A stretch of 44,392 nucleotides of DNA from Methylophaga lonarensis MPL (GTDB taxonomy: Bacteria > Pseudomonadota > Gammaproteobacteria > Nitrosococcales > Methylophagaceae), in assembly GCF_000349205.1 (NCBI RefSeq), contig NZ_APHR01000006.1:32-44423 (forward strand), read 5' to 3'. This document shows positions 1-7,903 of this stretch, piece after piece; the first letter of the stretch is position 1; each line of letters begins with the position of its first letter. Under the pieces are notes generated by a model. It was not told where the DNA came from. It saw nothing but the letters and a program-made list of their open reading frames with translations, and made no database searches. A program made the translations under genes and the position numbers.

Positions 1-69
1 CAGAGGCAAAAAATCTCTGTTTTTCAACCTGCCCTGACCTTGACCGAACTCAATGAGGCTCAGGCATAA
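1..69 (+). CDS. Possible C-terminal tail of a gene cut by the window edge
   Basis: Frame 1 is open from the first base and ends at a TAA at 67-69, giving about 22 residues ending LNEAQA. Its codons (CTG, ACC, GAA, CTC, GAG, CAG) look like real coding sequence. If real, it is convergent with the EamA gene and overlaps its 3' end by about 10 bases. The fragment is too short to name, and an alternative frame also stays open to 54. Confidence 0.3.
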   Translation, partial: QRQKISVFQPALTLTELNEAQA

Positions 70-932
70 AGTACCAGCAGACTGCCCATCACCATCACCA
101 GACAAGCCATCATTCGGCTGCGAAAATGTGCTTCGCGGAAGATTCTGGCCCCCAGAAATACTTGCAACACCATGCTTAGCTGAAACAGGGCCAGCGCATA
201 GGCTATCAACATTTTTGACAATAACAGCAGCGTGGTGAACTGCATGACCAGAATTAGCATGGCTAATCCAAGCAAAGCATAGCGTTGCTGAGCAAAATGA
301 ATAGTGTCATTGCGCCACGAATGGGACGAAAAACACTGATAAACAAGCACTGCCAGGGGCAGACCAAACAGGCACCAGAAAACAGTTGTTGCCAGCGCAC
401 CACCGCTGACGACGGCATTTTTCAACGGTAAAGTGCCAATGGAGAACAGTGCAATCGACAGGAAGCGATATTGCACGCCACGGTCACTGAGTAACTGCCA
501 GATCCTGTTGCCCGAGGCTGTGCTGCTGGCGGGCATCAACAAAAAGCTGCCGCCAATGATAATCAGCACACCAATCAGTCCTTGCAGGTTGGGGATTTCA
601 TTGAGCAGCAGCATCGCCAGCAGCATTGAAATCACTACTTTATAAGCGTTGAGTGGCCCGAATACTGATAAATCGGTGCGTGATAAGGACATCACCAAAA
701 AAAGTGTGCCTGCCATATCCAGCATGGCAGCCAGGATGATGTTTAGCCAAAACGTGCTATCAAGCGAGGCAATGGGTAGCCACCAGAGCAGTGGCAGGCA
801 GAACAGTGTCAATAAGCCATAACTACTCATGACAATAAACAGCGGGTGCAGTTTATTGTTGGCTAATTGTTTCTGAAATACATTGGCAACCGCAGCGGAA
901 CCAATCCGCGCAAGGACCAGCAAAAGCTCCAT
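60..932 (-). CDS. EamA/DMT-family inner membrane transporter
   Basis: This 290-residue protein is almost entirely hydrophobic, with about ten predicted membrane segments arranged as two five-helix halves. That is the layout and usual length of drug/metabolite transporter (EamA) proteins. It probably exports or exchanges a small metabolite; the substrate cannot be read from the sequence. It starts with ATG five bases after the stop of the DUF411 gene, so it is probably the last gene of the uvrD-dctP-orf83-DUF411 run. The family assignment rests on topology and general composition, not on a diagnostic motif. Confidence 0.75.
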   Translation of the reverse strand: MELLLVLARIGSAAVANVFQKQLANNKLHPLFIVMSSYGLLTLFCLPLLWWLPIASLDSTFWLNIILAAMLDMAGTLFLVMSLSRTDLSVFGPLNAYKVVISMLLAMLLLNEIPNLQGLIGVLIIIGGSFLLMPASSTASGNRIWQLLSDRGVQYRFLSIALFSIGTLPLKNAVVSGGALATTVFWCLFGLPLAVLVYQCFSSHSWRNDTIHFAQQRYALLGLAMLILVMQFTTLLLLSKMLIAYALALFQLSMVLQVFLGARIFREAHFRSRMMACLVMVMGSLLVLYA

Positions 933-937
933 GCAGA

Positions 938-1459
938 TTAATCAGTGTCTGCAAGGGCAGACTGATAGTTCATGGTGAAAGGATTGACGGTGTATACGTT
1001 GTAAATACTGCTTTGGTCATGGTGATCTATGGCGATCACCGCAAAATCATCTTTGCGGGCGCCCATTTCCATACCCGGTGTACCAACTGGCATTTCTGGT
1101 ACTGACAGCGCTTTGATTGAGGTGGGGGCATCGCGAATCAGGCGTTTGATATCGTCCGCAGGCACATGGCCTTCAATCAAATAACCATTCACCACGGCGG
1201 TATGACATGAGGCTACATGCAATGGCAGGCCAAGTTCCTGCTTGACTGAGAACATGTCATGTCTGAGTTCATCAATGACGCTGAATTGATGCTGTTCGAG
1301 ATGGTCGATCCATTTGTGACAGCAAACGCAGTCCGGGCTTCGGTAAACGATAATTTCTGCAGGCTGTTCAAGCTCAATCGTGGCGGATTGCCAGTCGGAT
1401 GCCAGAAGCTGAACTGGCAGAGCAAATAAAAAAATAACGGTGGTAATCAGCAGTTTCAT
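938..1459 (-). CDS. DUF411 family exported metal-binding-like protein
   Basis: This 173-residue protein has a signal peptide of about 20 residues, likely cut after LLA. A mature domain follows with the DUF411 hallmark YRSPDCVCCHKW, whose cysteines are 44, 46 and 47. It continues with VASCHTAVVNGYLIEGHVPADDIKRL, a segment typical of the family. DUF411 proteins have a thioredoxin-like fold and often lie near copper-handling genes, so a periplasmic metal-binding or redox role is likely but unproven. About 50 C-terminal residues extend past the core domain. The ATG overlaps the TAA of the upstream 83-residue ORF (TAATG), which suggests translational coupling. No copper gene is nearby. Confidence 0.82.
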   Translation of the reverse strand: MKLLITTVIFLFALPVQLLASDWQSATIELEQPAEIIVYRSPDCVCCHKWIDHLEQHQFSVIDELRHDMFSVKQELGLPLHVASCHTAVVNGYLIEGHVPADDIKRLIRDAPTSIKALSVPEMPVGTPGMEMGARKDDFAVIAIDHHDQSSIYNVYTVNPFTMNYQSALADTD

Positions 1460-1710
1460 TAGAGGTATTCAACCATGATGTCTGGGTCATTGCCGTGTTG
1501 TTCGACGTAATCAAGTGCGGCCAACATTGCTTTTTCATCGCCGGGTTTTACTGATTCCGGTAATAATTGAACATCGATGCCGTGTGTGGTCAGTTGCGCG
1601 ATCTCCTCTGGCTGCAACAGTTCAGGATTGAGCCACAGCGCTGCTTGTTGTTCCAACAGCGCTGCCTGGATGGAATCGTAGCCTTCTCGACTGAAAATCA
1701 GATAAATCAT
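1459..1710 (-). CDS. Small protein of unknown function between dctP and DUF411 genes
   Basis: This is an 83-residue acidic cytoplasmic-looking protein with no signal peptide, membrane segment or cysteine. I do not recognise a family. It is probably real because its ATG overlaps the TAA of the dctP-like gene and its own TAA overlaps the ATG of the DUF411 gene (TAATG at both ends). Such tight coupling suggests it is made in fixed proportion with its neighbours. It begins MIYLIFSREGYDS and has a central hydrophobic stretch around AALLEQQAALWL. No function is assigned. Confidence 0.65.
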   Translation of the reverse strand: MIYLIFSREGYDSIQAALLEQQAALWLNPELLQPEEIAQLTTHGIDVQLLPESVKPGDEKAMLAALDYVEQHGNDPDIMVEYL

Positions 1711-2819
1711 TATTTCAGGTTCAGGAAAGCACTTTCAGAGATGTTTGACCAATCCTCATCAGCTTCCATAAATGCCTGGTAGGCTTCATAGACTCGCTTG
1801 AATCTTGGATTGTTGGCAGCTTCTTCCTGCAGGGCTTCGTCGGTCAGCGTATGCAGTTTTTGCAAGACTTCGTGCGGGAAAGGCAATATTTCAATGTCCT
1901 GACGTTTACGTAACTCCGCCAGTGCTGCCATGTTGTGATATTCCATTTCGGCATGGCTGCGGGTGTTTTCGGCCATGGCGGCAGTGCGAACCAGCGCCTG
2001 CAAGTCACTTGGCAGGCTGTCCCAGGCGTGTTTGTTGATCATTAATTCCAGCACTGGACCAGGTTCCTGCCAGCCTGGGTAGTAGTAAAACTTGGCTGCC
2101 CGGTGCAATCCAAGCCGGACATCGTGATAGGGCGCTATCCATTCGGCAGCATCGATATTGTTGCGTTCCAGCGCCATATAGACTTCACTGCCAGCTAGCA
2201 GCACCGGATTTCCGCCTGCTCTGGCAAACACTTTGCCGCCAAGCCCAGGAATACGCATTTTCAGACCTTGCAGGTCGTCAATTGAGTTGATTTTTTTATT
2301 GAACCAGCCGCCCATTTGAAAACCGGTGTTACCGATGGGCATTGGCACGATATTGAACGGGGCATAGACTTCCTCCCAAAGCTCCAGTCCACCACCGTGA
2401 TACAGCCAGGCATTCATGCCTCGCGCGGTCATGCCAAATGGAACGGTTGAGAAAAACTGCGCTTCTGGAACCTTACCGGCCCAGTAATAGGCACTGCTAT
2501 GACCCATTTCGATGGTGCCTTGTGAGACAGCATCAAAGGTCTGCAAGGCTGGAATGAGTTCACCACCGGCATAGACACGAATATCGAGCCTGCCGTTAGA
2601 CATCACTCGCAGATTCTCGGCAAAGCGCTCAGCACCTTCCTGCAACACCGGGAATCCGGGCGGCCAGGCGGTGACCATTTTCCAGCGATAAACTTTGCTC
2701 ATGTCGATATCATCATCAAAAGCACTGGTGCCAGGAGCACCACAGGCGGTCAAGCCGAGCGTCGTGATAACACCGAGAGCCATGATAAAAAAGTATCGTT
2801 TAAACAGGGTTTTCAACAT
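1710..2819 (-). CDS. TRAP transporter solute-binding lipoprotein (DctP/TakP type)
   Basis: The protein is 369 residues from the ATG at 2819, preceded by an AGGA ribosome site. An upstream in-frame ATG at 2888 would run into the uvrD 3' end and was not chosen. An N-terminal lipobox LTAC places the lipidated cysteine at 26. The body matches the alpha-keto acid/mannitol group of TRAP binding proteins, with WPPGFPVLQEGAERFAENL, the substrate-carboxylate arginine segment LKMRIPGLGGKVF and AAEWIAPYHDVRLG. Members capture organic acids in the periplasm for DctQ/DctM permeases. No permease gene is in the window, so it either pairs with a remote permease or has another role. It sits 16 bases after uvrD. 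Confidence 0.88.
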   Translation of the reverse strand: MLKTLFKRYFFIMALGVITTLGLTACGAPGTSAFDDDIDMSKVYRWKMVTAWPPGFPVLQEGAERFAENLRVMSNGRLDIRVYAGGELIPALQTFDAVSQGTIEMGHSSAYYWAGKVPEAQFFSTVPFGMTARGMNAWLYHGGGLELWEEVYAPFNIVPMPIGNTGFQMGGWFNKKINSIDDLQGLKMRIPGLGGKVFARAGGNPVLLAGSEVYMALERNNIDAAEWIAPYHDVRLGLHRAAKFYYYPGWQEPGPVLELMINKHAWDSLPSDLQALVRTAAMAENTRSHAEMEYHNMAALAELRKRQDIEILPFPHEVLQKLHTLTDEALQEEAANNPRFKRVYEAYQAFMEADEDWSNISESAFLNLK

Positions 2820-2835
2820 TGACAGTATCCTGCAA

Positions 2836-4992
2836 TCACAAAAATTCGAGCTTGGCATAGGCCAGTACCAACCATTTGGTGCCAGCATGTTTGAAATTTA
2901 CCTGAACGCGAGCATGGCTGCCCGTGCCTTCACTGTCAATAATAACGCCAGGACCAAACTTGGTGTGCATGACCTGCTGTCCCTGACGAATGTCGCTCAG
3001 ACTACTGTCAGTGTTCGCTTTGGCGGCGAGGCCTGTGTGGCTGGAATGCTGGCGGGCTCTGACTTCGTGGAGTTGTTCAGCCGGTATTTCACTGATGAAC
3101 CGTGACGGGCGTTGCAGCATTCCCTGTCCATACAGGAAACGGTTTTCAGTATAGAGCAGTGTCAGTCGCTGACGGGCACGGGTCATGCCGACATAGCAAA
3201 GGCGGCGCTCTTCGGCCAGTCTTGCCGGATCATCAATGGACTTTTGTCCCGGAAACAAACCTTCTTCCATGCCAGGCATGAATACCAGTGGAAATTCGAG
3301 GCCTTTGGCGGAGTGCAAGGTCATCAGCTGTACACAGTCGTCCCATTTATTTCCCTGATTTTCACCTGCTTCCAGCGCTGCATGTGACAGGAAGGCATCC
3401 AGTGGTGTCATTGCCTCGGCCTCTTCAGGCGCCGTGAATTCGCGGGTTGCGTTAATAAGCTCATCAAGGTTCTCGATTCGCCCCTGACCTTTTTCTGAAC
3501 TGTCCTTGCCAAAAAAGCTTCTTAAGCCGGACTCGTCAATCACTAATGCAGTGAGTTCGTGCAAGGTAATCGACGAATCGACAGGTGTCAGTGAGTCCAC
3601 CAGCGTAAGAAATTGATTCAGTGCATTGGCCGCTCTGGCTGGTAAACGTTTTTCCTGAAGCATTTCTGTGGCTGCTTGCCACAGTGAAAGATTGAGCTCT
3701 CGGGCATGTTGCCGACATTGCCCCATGGTGGCCGCGCCAATGCCTCGAGTCGGTGTATTGACGACGCGTTCAAAGGCAGCATCGTCGAGTCGATTGGCAA
3801 TCAAACGTAAATAGGCCAACACGTCTTTGATTTCGGCGCGTTCAAAAAAACGCAGTCCGCCATAGACCCGATAGGGCATATTGGCCTGCAGCAATGCTTC
3901 TTCAATCACCCTTGATTGTGCATTGGAGCGATACAGAACGGCTGTTTCAGAGCGTTGTCCGCCTTGTTGAATCCATTCTGCAATTTGCTGAACAATAAAG
4001 GCTGCTTCATCACGTTCGTTGTAGGCGTGATAGAGCTGAACCTGTTCACCATCAGCATCTTCGGTCCAGAGAGCCTTGCCAAGACGTTCGCGATTATTGG
4101 CGATGACCGCATTGGCCGCGGCAAGAATATTGCCGGTAGAACGGTAGTTTTGCTCCAGCCGAATGGTGTCTGCGTCAGGGTAGTCCTGATGGAATTTCTG
4201 AATATTTTCGATACGGGCACCACGCCAGCCATAAATCGACTGATCGTCATCGCCAACAATAAACAAATGACCGCTGTCGCCCGCCAGTAAGCGCAGCCAG
4301 GCATATTGAATCGTGTTGGTATCCTGAAATTCATCGACTAGTATCTGTCGAAATCGTTGCTGATAAATGGCCAGAATATCGGGTCTTTTCAGCCAGAGTT
4401 CGTGACAGCGAAGCAGCAGTTCTGCAAAGTCCACCACGCCTGCTCGCTGGCAGCTAGATTCATAAGCCGCGTAGATGGCAAGCATTTTTTGCGAGTAGGG
4501 ATCATGACCGGCCTGAATATGCTTGGCACGCAGTCCTTCATCCTTTTGTGCATTGATAAACCACTGGGCCTGTTTGGCAGGCCATTGCTGTTCATCAAGA
4601 TCCATGGCGCGAATCACTCGTTTGAGCATGCGCAGCTGATCATCTGAATCCAGAATCTGAAAGCTCTGAGGTAAATCGACATCTTGCCAGTGGGCACGCA
4701 GTAACCGGTGAGCTAGCCCATGAAAGGTGCCAACCCACATGCCGCCGATGGGGTAACCCAGCATGTTTTCAATTCGGCCACGCATCTCAGCGGCAGCTTT
4801 ATTGGTAAAAGTGACAGCAAGAATGTTGGCAGGCGCAAAGCCTTCAGCTTGAATCAACCAGGCGATTCTATGGACCAAAACACGTGTTTTACCACTACCT
4901 GCACCCGCCAGAATACGGGCGTGCCCCGGTGGCGCTGCCACTGCCTGTCGTTGTGGCTTATTCAGATCATCGAGTAGTTCAGAAACATCCAT
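2836..4992 (-). CDS. uvrD: DNA helicase II UvrD
   Basis: This is a 718-residue superfamily 1A helicase that unwinds DNA 3' to 5' in nucleotide excision and mismatch repair. The Q motif and Walker A (LAGAGSGKT, about residues 29-36) are followed by TFTNKAAAEM, VDEFQDTN near 220, GDDDQSIYGWRGA, and the C-terminal motifs LMTLHSAKGLEF and LCYVGMTRAR. The tail holds the small UvrD-type domain (MHTKFGPGVIIDSEG). Length and motif order match UvrD, not Rep or PcrA-type outliers. It lies downstream of trxA on the same strand, separated by 157 bases with a strong hairpin. I saw no LexA-type CTGT-N8-ACAG box upstream. Confidence 0.95.
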   Translation of the reverse strand: MDVSELLDDLNKPQRQAVAAPPGHARILAGAGSGKTRVLVHRIAWLIQAEGFAPANILAVTFTNKAAAEMRGRIENMLGYPIGGMWVGTFHGLAHRLLRAHWQDVDLPQSFQILDSDDQLRMLKRVIRAMDLDEQQWPAKQAQWFINAQKDEGLRAKHIQAGHDPYSQKMLAIYAAYESSCQRAGVVDFAELLLRCHELWLKRPDILAIYQQRFRQILVDEFQDTNTIQYAWLRLLAGDSGHLFIVGDDDQSIYGWRGARIENIQKFHQDYPDADTIRLEQNYRSTGNILAAANAVIANNRERLGKALWTEDADGEQVQLYHAYNERDEAAFIVQQIAEWIQQGGQRSETAVLYRSNAQSRVIEEALLQANMPYRVYGGLRFFERAEIKDVLAYLRLIANRLDDAAFERVVNTPTRGIGAATMGQCRQHARELNLSLWQAATEMLQEKRLPARAANALNQFLTLVDSLTPVDSSITLHELTALVIDESGLRSFFGKDSSEKGQGRIENLDELINATREFTAPEEAEAMTPLDAFLSHAALEAGENQGNKWDDCVQLMTLHSAKGLEFPLVFMPGMEEGLFPGQKSIDDPARLAEERRLCYVGMTRARQRLTLLYTENRFLYGQGMLQRPSRFISEIPAEQLHEVRARQHSSHTGLAAKANTDSSLSDIRQGQQVMHTKFGPGVIIDSEGTGSHARVQVNFKHAGTKWLVLAYAKLEFL

Positions 4993-5112
4993 CGGGCAGG
5001 TAATTATTCGCGATTGAGAGAAGGCATTGTATCGACAGGATCATGTGCTTGTGTCGGATGTTGGGAACATAGACCCGACCGAGTCAAAAAAATCACAGAC
5101 CTGGATATAAGG

Positions 5113-5141
5113 ACAGGTCGGCAAACGTGTTGCCGACCTGT
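5113..5141 (-). terminator. Perfect 12-bp hairpin between trxA and uvrD
   Basis: Positions 5113-5124 (ACAGGTCGGCAA) and 5130-5141 are exact reverse complements around a five-base loop. The hairpin starts eight bases past the trxA stop, so it probably ends or protects the trxA transcript. On the minus strand no T-run follows directly (a run of Ts appears about 20 bases on), so it may be a 3'-end stabiliser or a partial terminator instead of a classical intrinsic terminator. Confidence 0.55.
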
Positions 5142-5149
5142 GAAGGAGA

Positions 5150-5476
5150 TCAGATGTTGCTGTCCAGAAAGGCAGCAAGTTGGGATTTGGTTAATGCACC
5201 GACTTTTGTGGCTTCAACCTCACCATCTTTGAACAGCATCAGCGTTGGAATGCCACGAATGCCATAACGAGGTGGGGTATCAGGGTTCTCGTCGATGTTC
5301 AGTTTGCAAACTTTAAGTTTGCCGGCGTATTCAGCACCAATTTCCTCGAGCACCGGGGCGATCATTTTGCACGGGCCGCACCATTCAGCCCAGTAGTCAA
5401 CCAGCACTGGCAAGTCAGATTGCAATACTTGACTGTCAAAGTCGCCATCAGTCACGTTGGTGACGTTTTCGCTCAT
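5150..5476 (-). CDS. trxA: Thioredoxin 1
   Basis: This 108-residue cytoplasmic disulfide reductase reduces ribonucleotide reductase and other targets using electrons from thioredoxin reductase. The redox motif WCGPCK has its cysteines at 33 and 36. The cis-proline loop [11 protein letters not shown] and the family's usual length are present. The ATG is preceded by a good ribosome site (CTGGAGAT). The gene is divergent from rhlB, as in Escherichia coli, but rho does not follow; uvrD does. A 12-bp hairpin sits just after the stop codon. Confidence 0.97.
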   Translation of the reverse strand: MSENVTNVTDGDFDSQVLQSDLPVLVDYWAEWCGPCKMIAPVLEEIGAEYAGKLKVCKLNIDENPDTPPRYGIRGIPTLMLFKDGEVEATKVGALTKSQLAAFLDSNI

Positions 5477-5578
5477 TTTTTATCTCCAGTGGTATATAAA
5501 GTACGGGGCCGTTATACTCACGGCGACCCATAGTGGCTATCATTTTTTCCTATCAGTAACGGTAATGCAAGTATTTCT

Positions 5579-6880
5579 ATGACAACACACCTGACCGGAC
5601 AGAGATTTTCTGAGCTGCCACTTCATTCTGATTTGCAGCAAGATCTGGCGCATGCCGGCTTTGAGTTTTGTACACCCATCCAAGCTCAAACGCTTCCTTT
5701 GTTGTTGGCGGGGCGTGATGTTGCAGGTCAGGCCCAGACCGGAACCGGAAAAACCATTGCATTTCTGCTGGCGACATTTCAACGACTTTTAGAAGATAGC
5801 GCTGAACCGCAAAAACAACCCAGAGCCTTGATATTGGCCCCAACGCGTGAATTGGCCATCCAGATTGCCAAAGATGCTGAAATCCTCAACTCAAGTGCCG
5901 GGTTGCGGATTGCGCTGGCGCACGGCGGTAAGGATTATCAGCGTCAGCGAGACCAGATTACTCAGGGATGCGATATTTTGATCGGCACTCCAGGACGGTT
6001 GCTGGACTATCACCGGCAACATGTTTTCAGCCTTAAGCAGATTCAGGCGATTGTGTTGGATGAAGCGGATCGAATGTTTGATCTGGGCTTTATCAAGGAC
6101 ATTCGATATTTTCTGCGTCGTATTCCCAACCCCAGCCAGCGACTCGGCATGCTGTTTTCAGCAACACTCAGCTATCGGGTGACCGAGCTGGCCTATGAGC
6201 ATATGAACAACCCAGAAAAAATTCGGGTTGAGCCGGAAAAAATGCTCGGAGATCGCATCGAAGAATGGGTCTATTACCCGGCCAATGAAGAAAAAATTCC
6301 TCTGCTGCTGGCGCTAACCAAGCGTATTCAGCCGCTGCGCTCGATTGTGTTTGTAAACACCAAGCATATTGCCGAAAAGGTCTGGGGCTATCTTGAAGGT
6401 AATGGCTACAAGGCTGCTTTGTTGTCTGGCGATGTGCCACAGAAAAAACGTGAACGGTTGTTGCAGCACTTTCAGGATGGGGATTTTCCCTTCCTGGTTG
6501 CTACTGATGTGGCGGCAAGGGGCTTGCATATTCCCGAGGTGAGTCATGTATTCAACTACGATTTACCTCAGGATCCAGAGGATTATGTGCATCGAACCGG
6601 GCGAACGGCGCGTGCTGGTGCCAGTGGTGTTGCTATCAGCTTTGCCTGCGAAGAATACGTATTTTCACTTCCCGATATCGAGAGTTACATCAAACACAAA
6701 CTTCCGGTAGCCGCCAGTAGTGATGAACAGCTTGAAACTCCTTTGCCTGCGGTAAAGCCAGAGAAGCACCGGCCACCAAGAAATGGCCGCGACACGCAGG
6801 CAAACAGTAAGAAACGTCGACCTCGCAGAAGTCGAACGTCAGAAGAAAAAGCCAATCTGACGGATGCAGATCAACAATAA
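5579..6880 (+). CDS. rhlB: DEAD-box RNA helicase RhlB
   Basis: This 433-residue ATP-dependent RNA helicase typically unwinds structured RNA for the degradosome. Motifs in order are the Q-motif [19 protein letters not shown] (about 52-59), [20 protein letters not shown] within [17 protein letters not shown] near 160, [23 protein letters not shown] and HRTGRTAR. The [17 protein letters not shown] stretch is typical of RhlB. The C-terminus is a basic, disordered RNA-binding tail rich in arginine. It is divergent from trxA as in enteric bacteria. Its last 17 bases overlap the next ORF. Confidence 0.93.
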   Translation: MTTHLTGQRFSELPLHSDLQQDLAHAGFEFCTPIQAQTLPLLLAGRDVAGQAQTGTGKTIAFLLATFQRLLEDSAEPQKQPRALILAPTRELAIQIAKDAEILNSSAGLRIALAHGGKDYQRQRDQITQGCDILIGTPGRLLDYHRQHVFSLKQIQAIVLDEADRMFDLGFIKDIRYFLRRIPNPSQRLGMLFSATLSYRVTELAYEHMNNPEKIRVEPEKMLGDRIEEWVYYPANEEKIPLLLALTKRIQPLRSIVFVNTKHIAEKVWGYLEGNGYKAALLSGDVPQKKRERLLQHFQDGDFPFLVATDVAARGLHIPEVSHVFNYDLPQDPEDYVHRTGRTARAGASGVAISFACEEYVFSLPDIESYIKHKLPVAASSDEQLETPLPAVKPEKHRPPRNGRDTQANSKKRRPRRSRTSEEKANLTDADQQ

Positions 6881-7202
6881 TCCAGTATTTCTGCCTGCGA
6901 CAGTTGCCGGGGTCAATGATAAACAGACGGCAGCCAAGCTTCCTGTTGTGTATCAGCCGGAAGTAGTCTCAAAAACACCTTTAGCTACCGAGACCCGAAG
7001 CACCACGTCGGTGGTCAATGCCATCACCGATGAATCATCTGCCCGTGAAGTAAGATTTGTTCGGGCTTTTGCCACACTGTCAGCACAGCAATCCGCCAGC
7101 ACAGATAATCCTTTGCCGTCGGCGGTTAAACAATATGTTCAAGTGGCGAGCATGCCATTGGAGAGTAATAATTCAGGGAGGATTGTCGATGAGTCGGTGT
7201 AG
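6864..7202 (+). CDS. Uncharacterised 112-residue protein between rhlB and a lipoprotein gene
   Basis: I do not recognise this protein. It is rich in Ala, Val, Ser and Thr, lacks a signal peptide or membrane segment, and looks mostly disordered apart from a possible helix around [20 protein letters not shown]. It has no cysteine. Support comes from context: it overlaps the rhlB end by 17 bases and the lipoprotein start by 14, filling the gap exactly as genes in an operon do. Its own ribosome site is weak, so translation may depend on reading from rhlB. It could still be a spurious ORF. Confidence 0.5.
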   Translation: MQINNNPVFLPATVAGVNDKQTAAKLPVVYQPEVVSKTPLATETRSTTSVVNAITDESSAREVRFVRAFATLSAQQSASTDNPLPSAVKQYVQVASMPLESNNSGRIVDESV

Positions 7203-7896
7203 TCTGCTGCTGATTTTTTTATTGATACTACCGGGCTGTGCTACACAAGGCGGTCATGGTGGCAGCGGCGCTCAGCAGAGCTCATCGGGTTTGTCCCGGT
7301 TTGCCAAAAGTGATATCGATGAAGTGATAGAAATTCATCAACAAAGGTTGATGAGTGATCTGAAACTGATGATGTACAAGCTGTATTTGCGCAACCCGTC
7401 TGAGCGTCACGATCGAGATATTCGTGATACGCGCGAGAGCGTCGACAGAATTTTTGCCAAACGCTTTGATCATGTTTTTCCCGGGTTGGAAATGGCTGAT
7501 CCGACTGATTTGATTCGGTTATCACTGGAGCCGAGTTATGAAGGTGATCGTGTGCTGGCTTTCACCATCGGTTTGCGACGGATGCTGATGGCGTCTTATG
7601 ACAATCGAACCGAGTTCTATTATCTGACTCAGGCCGATGAGCAAAAACTCTACAATAGCGCCCGTAATATCGAAATTGCAGCCTGGTTGCTGGCCGAGCG
7701 ACGTGATGCCGATGGTCGTTTGTTGTTATTGAGTGACAGCTTGGAGGATGAACAGCGTAACTTGAGTTATCAACGCCTGTTCGGGCAGATGATTGCGACT
7801 CAGGATAATCTTGCCGAGATTATCTCACACAAGACCGGACGCTTGATTAAAACGATGGTGGTCAAAACAGCAACGGTAATGTTTTTACCGATATAA
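7189..7896 (+). CDS. Putative outer-membrane lipoprotein, unknown function
   Basis: This is a 235-residue protein starting at the ATG at 7189, chosen because GGGAGGA lies seven bases upstream and a clean signal peptide follows. The lipobox LPGC places the lipidated cysteine at 17, with a Gly/Ser linker after it. The mature part is charged and mainly helical, with DEVIEIHQQRLMSDLKLMMYKLYLRNPSE near the start and a helix-rich middle (FTIGLRRMLMASYDN). It resembles conserved hypothetical lipoproteins of marine gammaproteobacteria and pseudomonads in general style, from memory only. It is convergent with the ubiI-like gene, eight bases away. No function is assigned. Confidence 0.78.
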   Translation: MSRCSLLLIFLLILPGCATQGGHGGSGAQQSSSGLSRFAKSDIDEVIEIHQQRLMSDLKLMMYKLYLRNPSERHDRDIRDTRESVDRIFAKRFDHVFPGLEMADPTDLIRLSLEPSYEGDRVLAFTIGLRRMLMASYDNRTEFYYLTQADEQKLYNSARNIEIAAWLLAERRDADGRLLLLSDSLEDEQRNLSYQRLFGQMIATQDNLAEIISHKTGRLIKTMVVKTATVMFLPI

Positions 7897-7903
7897 GCCG
7901 CGA

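Noticed and set aside
1-25. Small hairpin with T-run at the left edge (CAGAG...CTCTG then Ts)
   Set aside because: The stem is only five pairs and overlaps a plausible coding tail, so a terminator cannot be supported.
53-238. Plus-strand ORF of 61 residues
   Set aside because: It lies wholly antisense to the EamA transporter C-terminus and has no ribosome site or recognisable domain.
2695-3105. Plus-strand ORF of 136 residues across the dctP/uvrD junction
   Set aside because: Antisense to two well-supported genes; composition looks like a shadow frame.
4993-5110. LexA (SOS) operator upstream of uvrD
   Set aside because: No CTGT-N8-ACAG pattern was found; nearest matches have wrong spacing.
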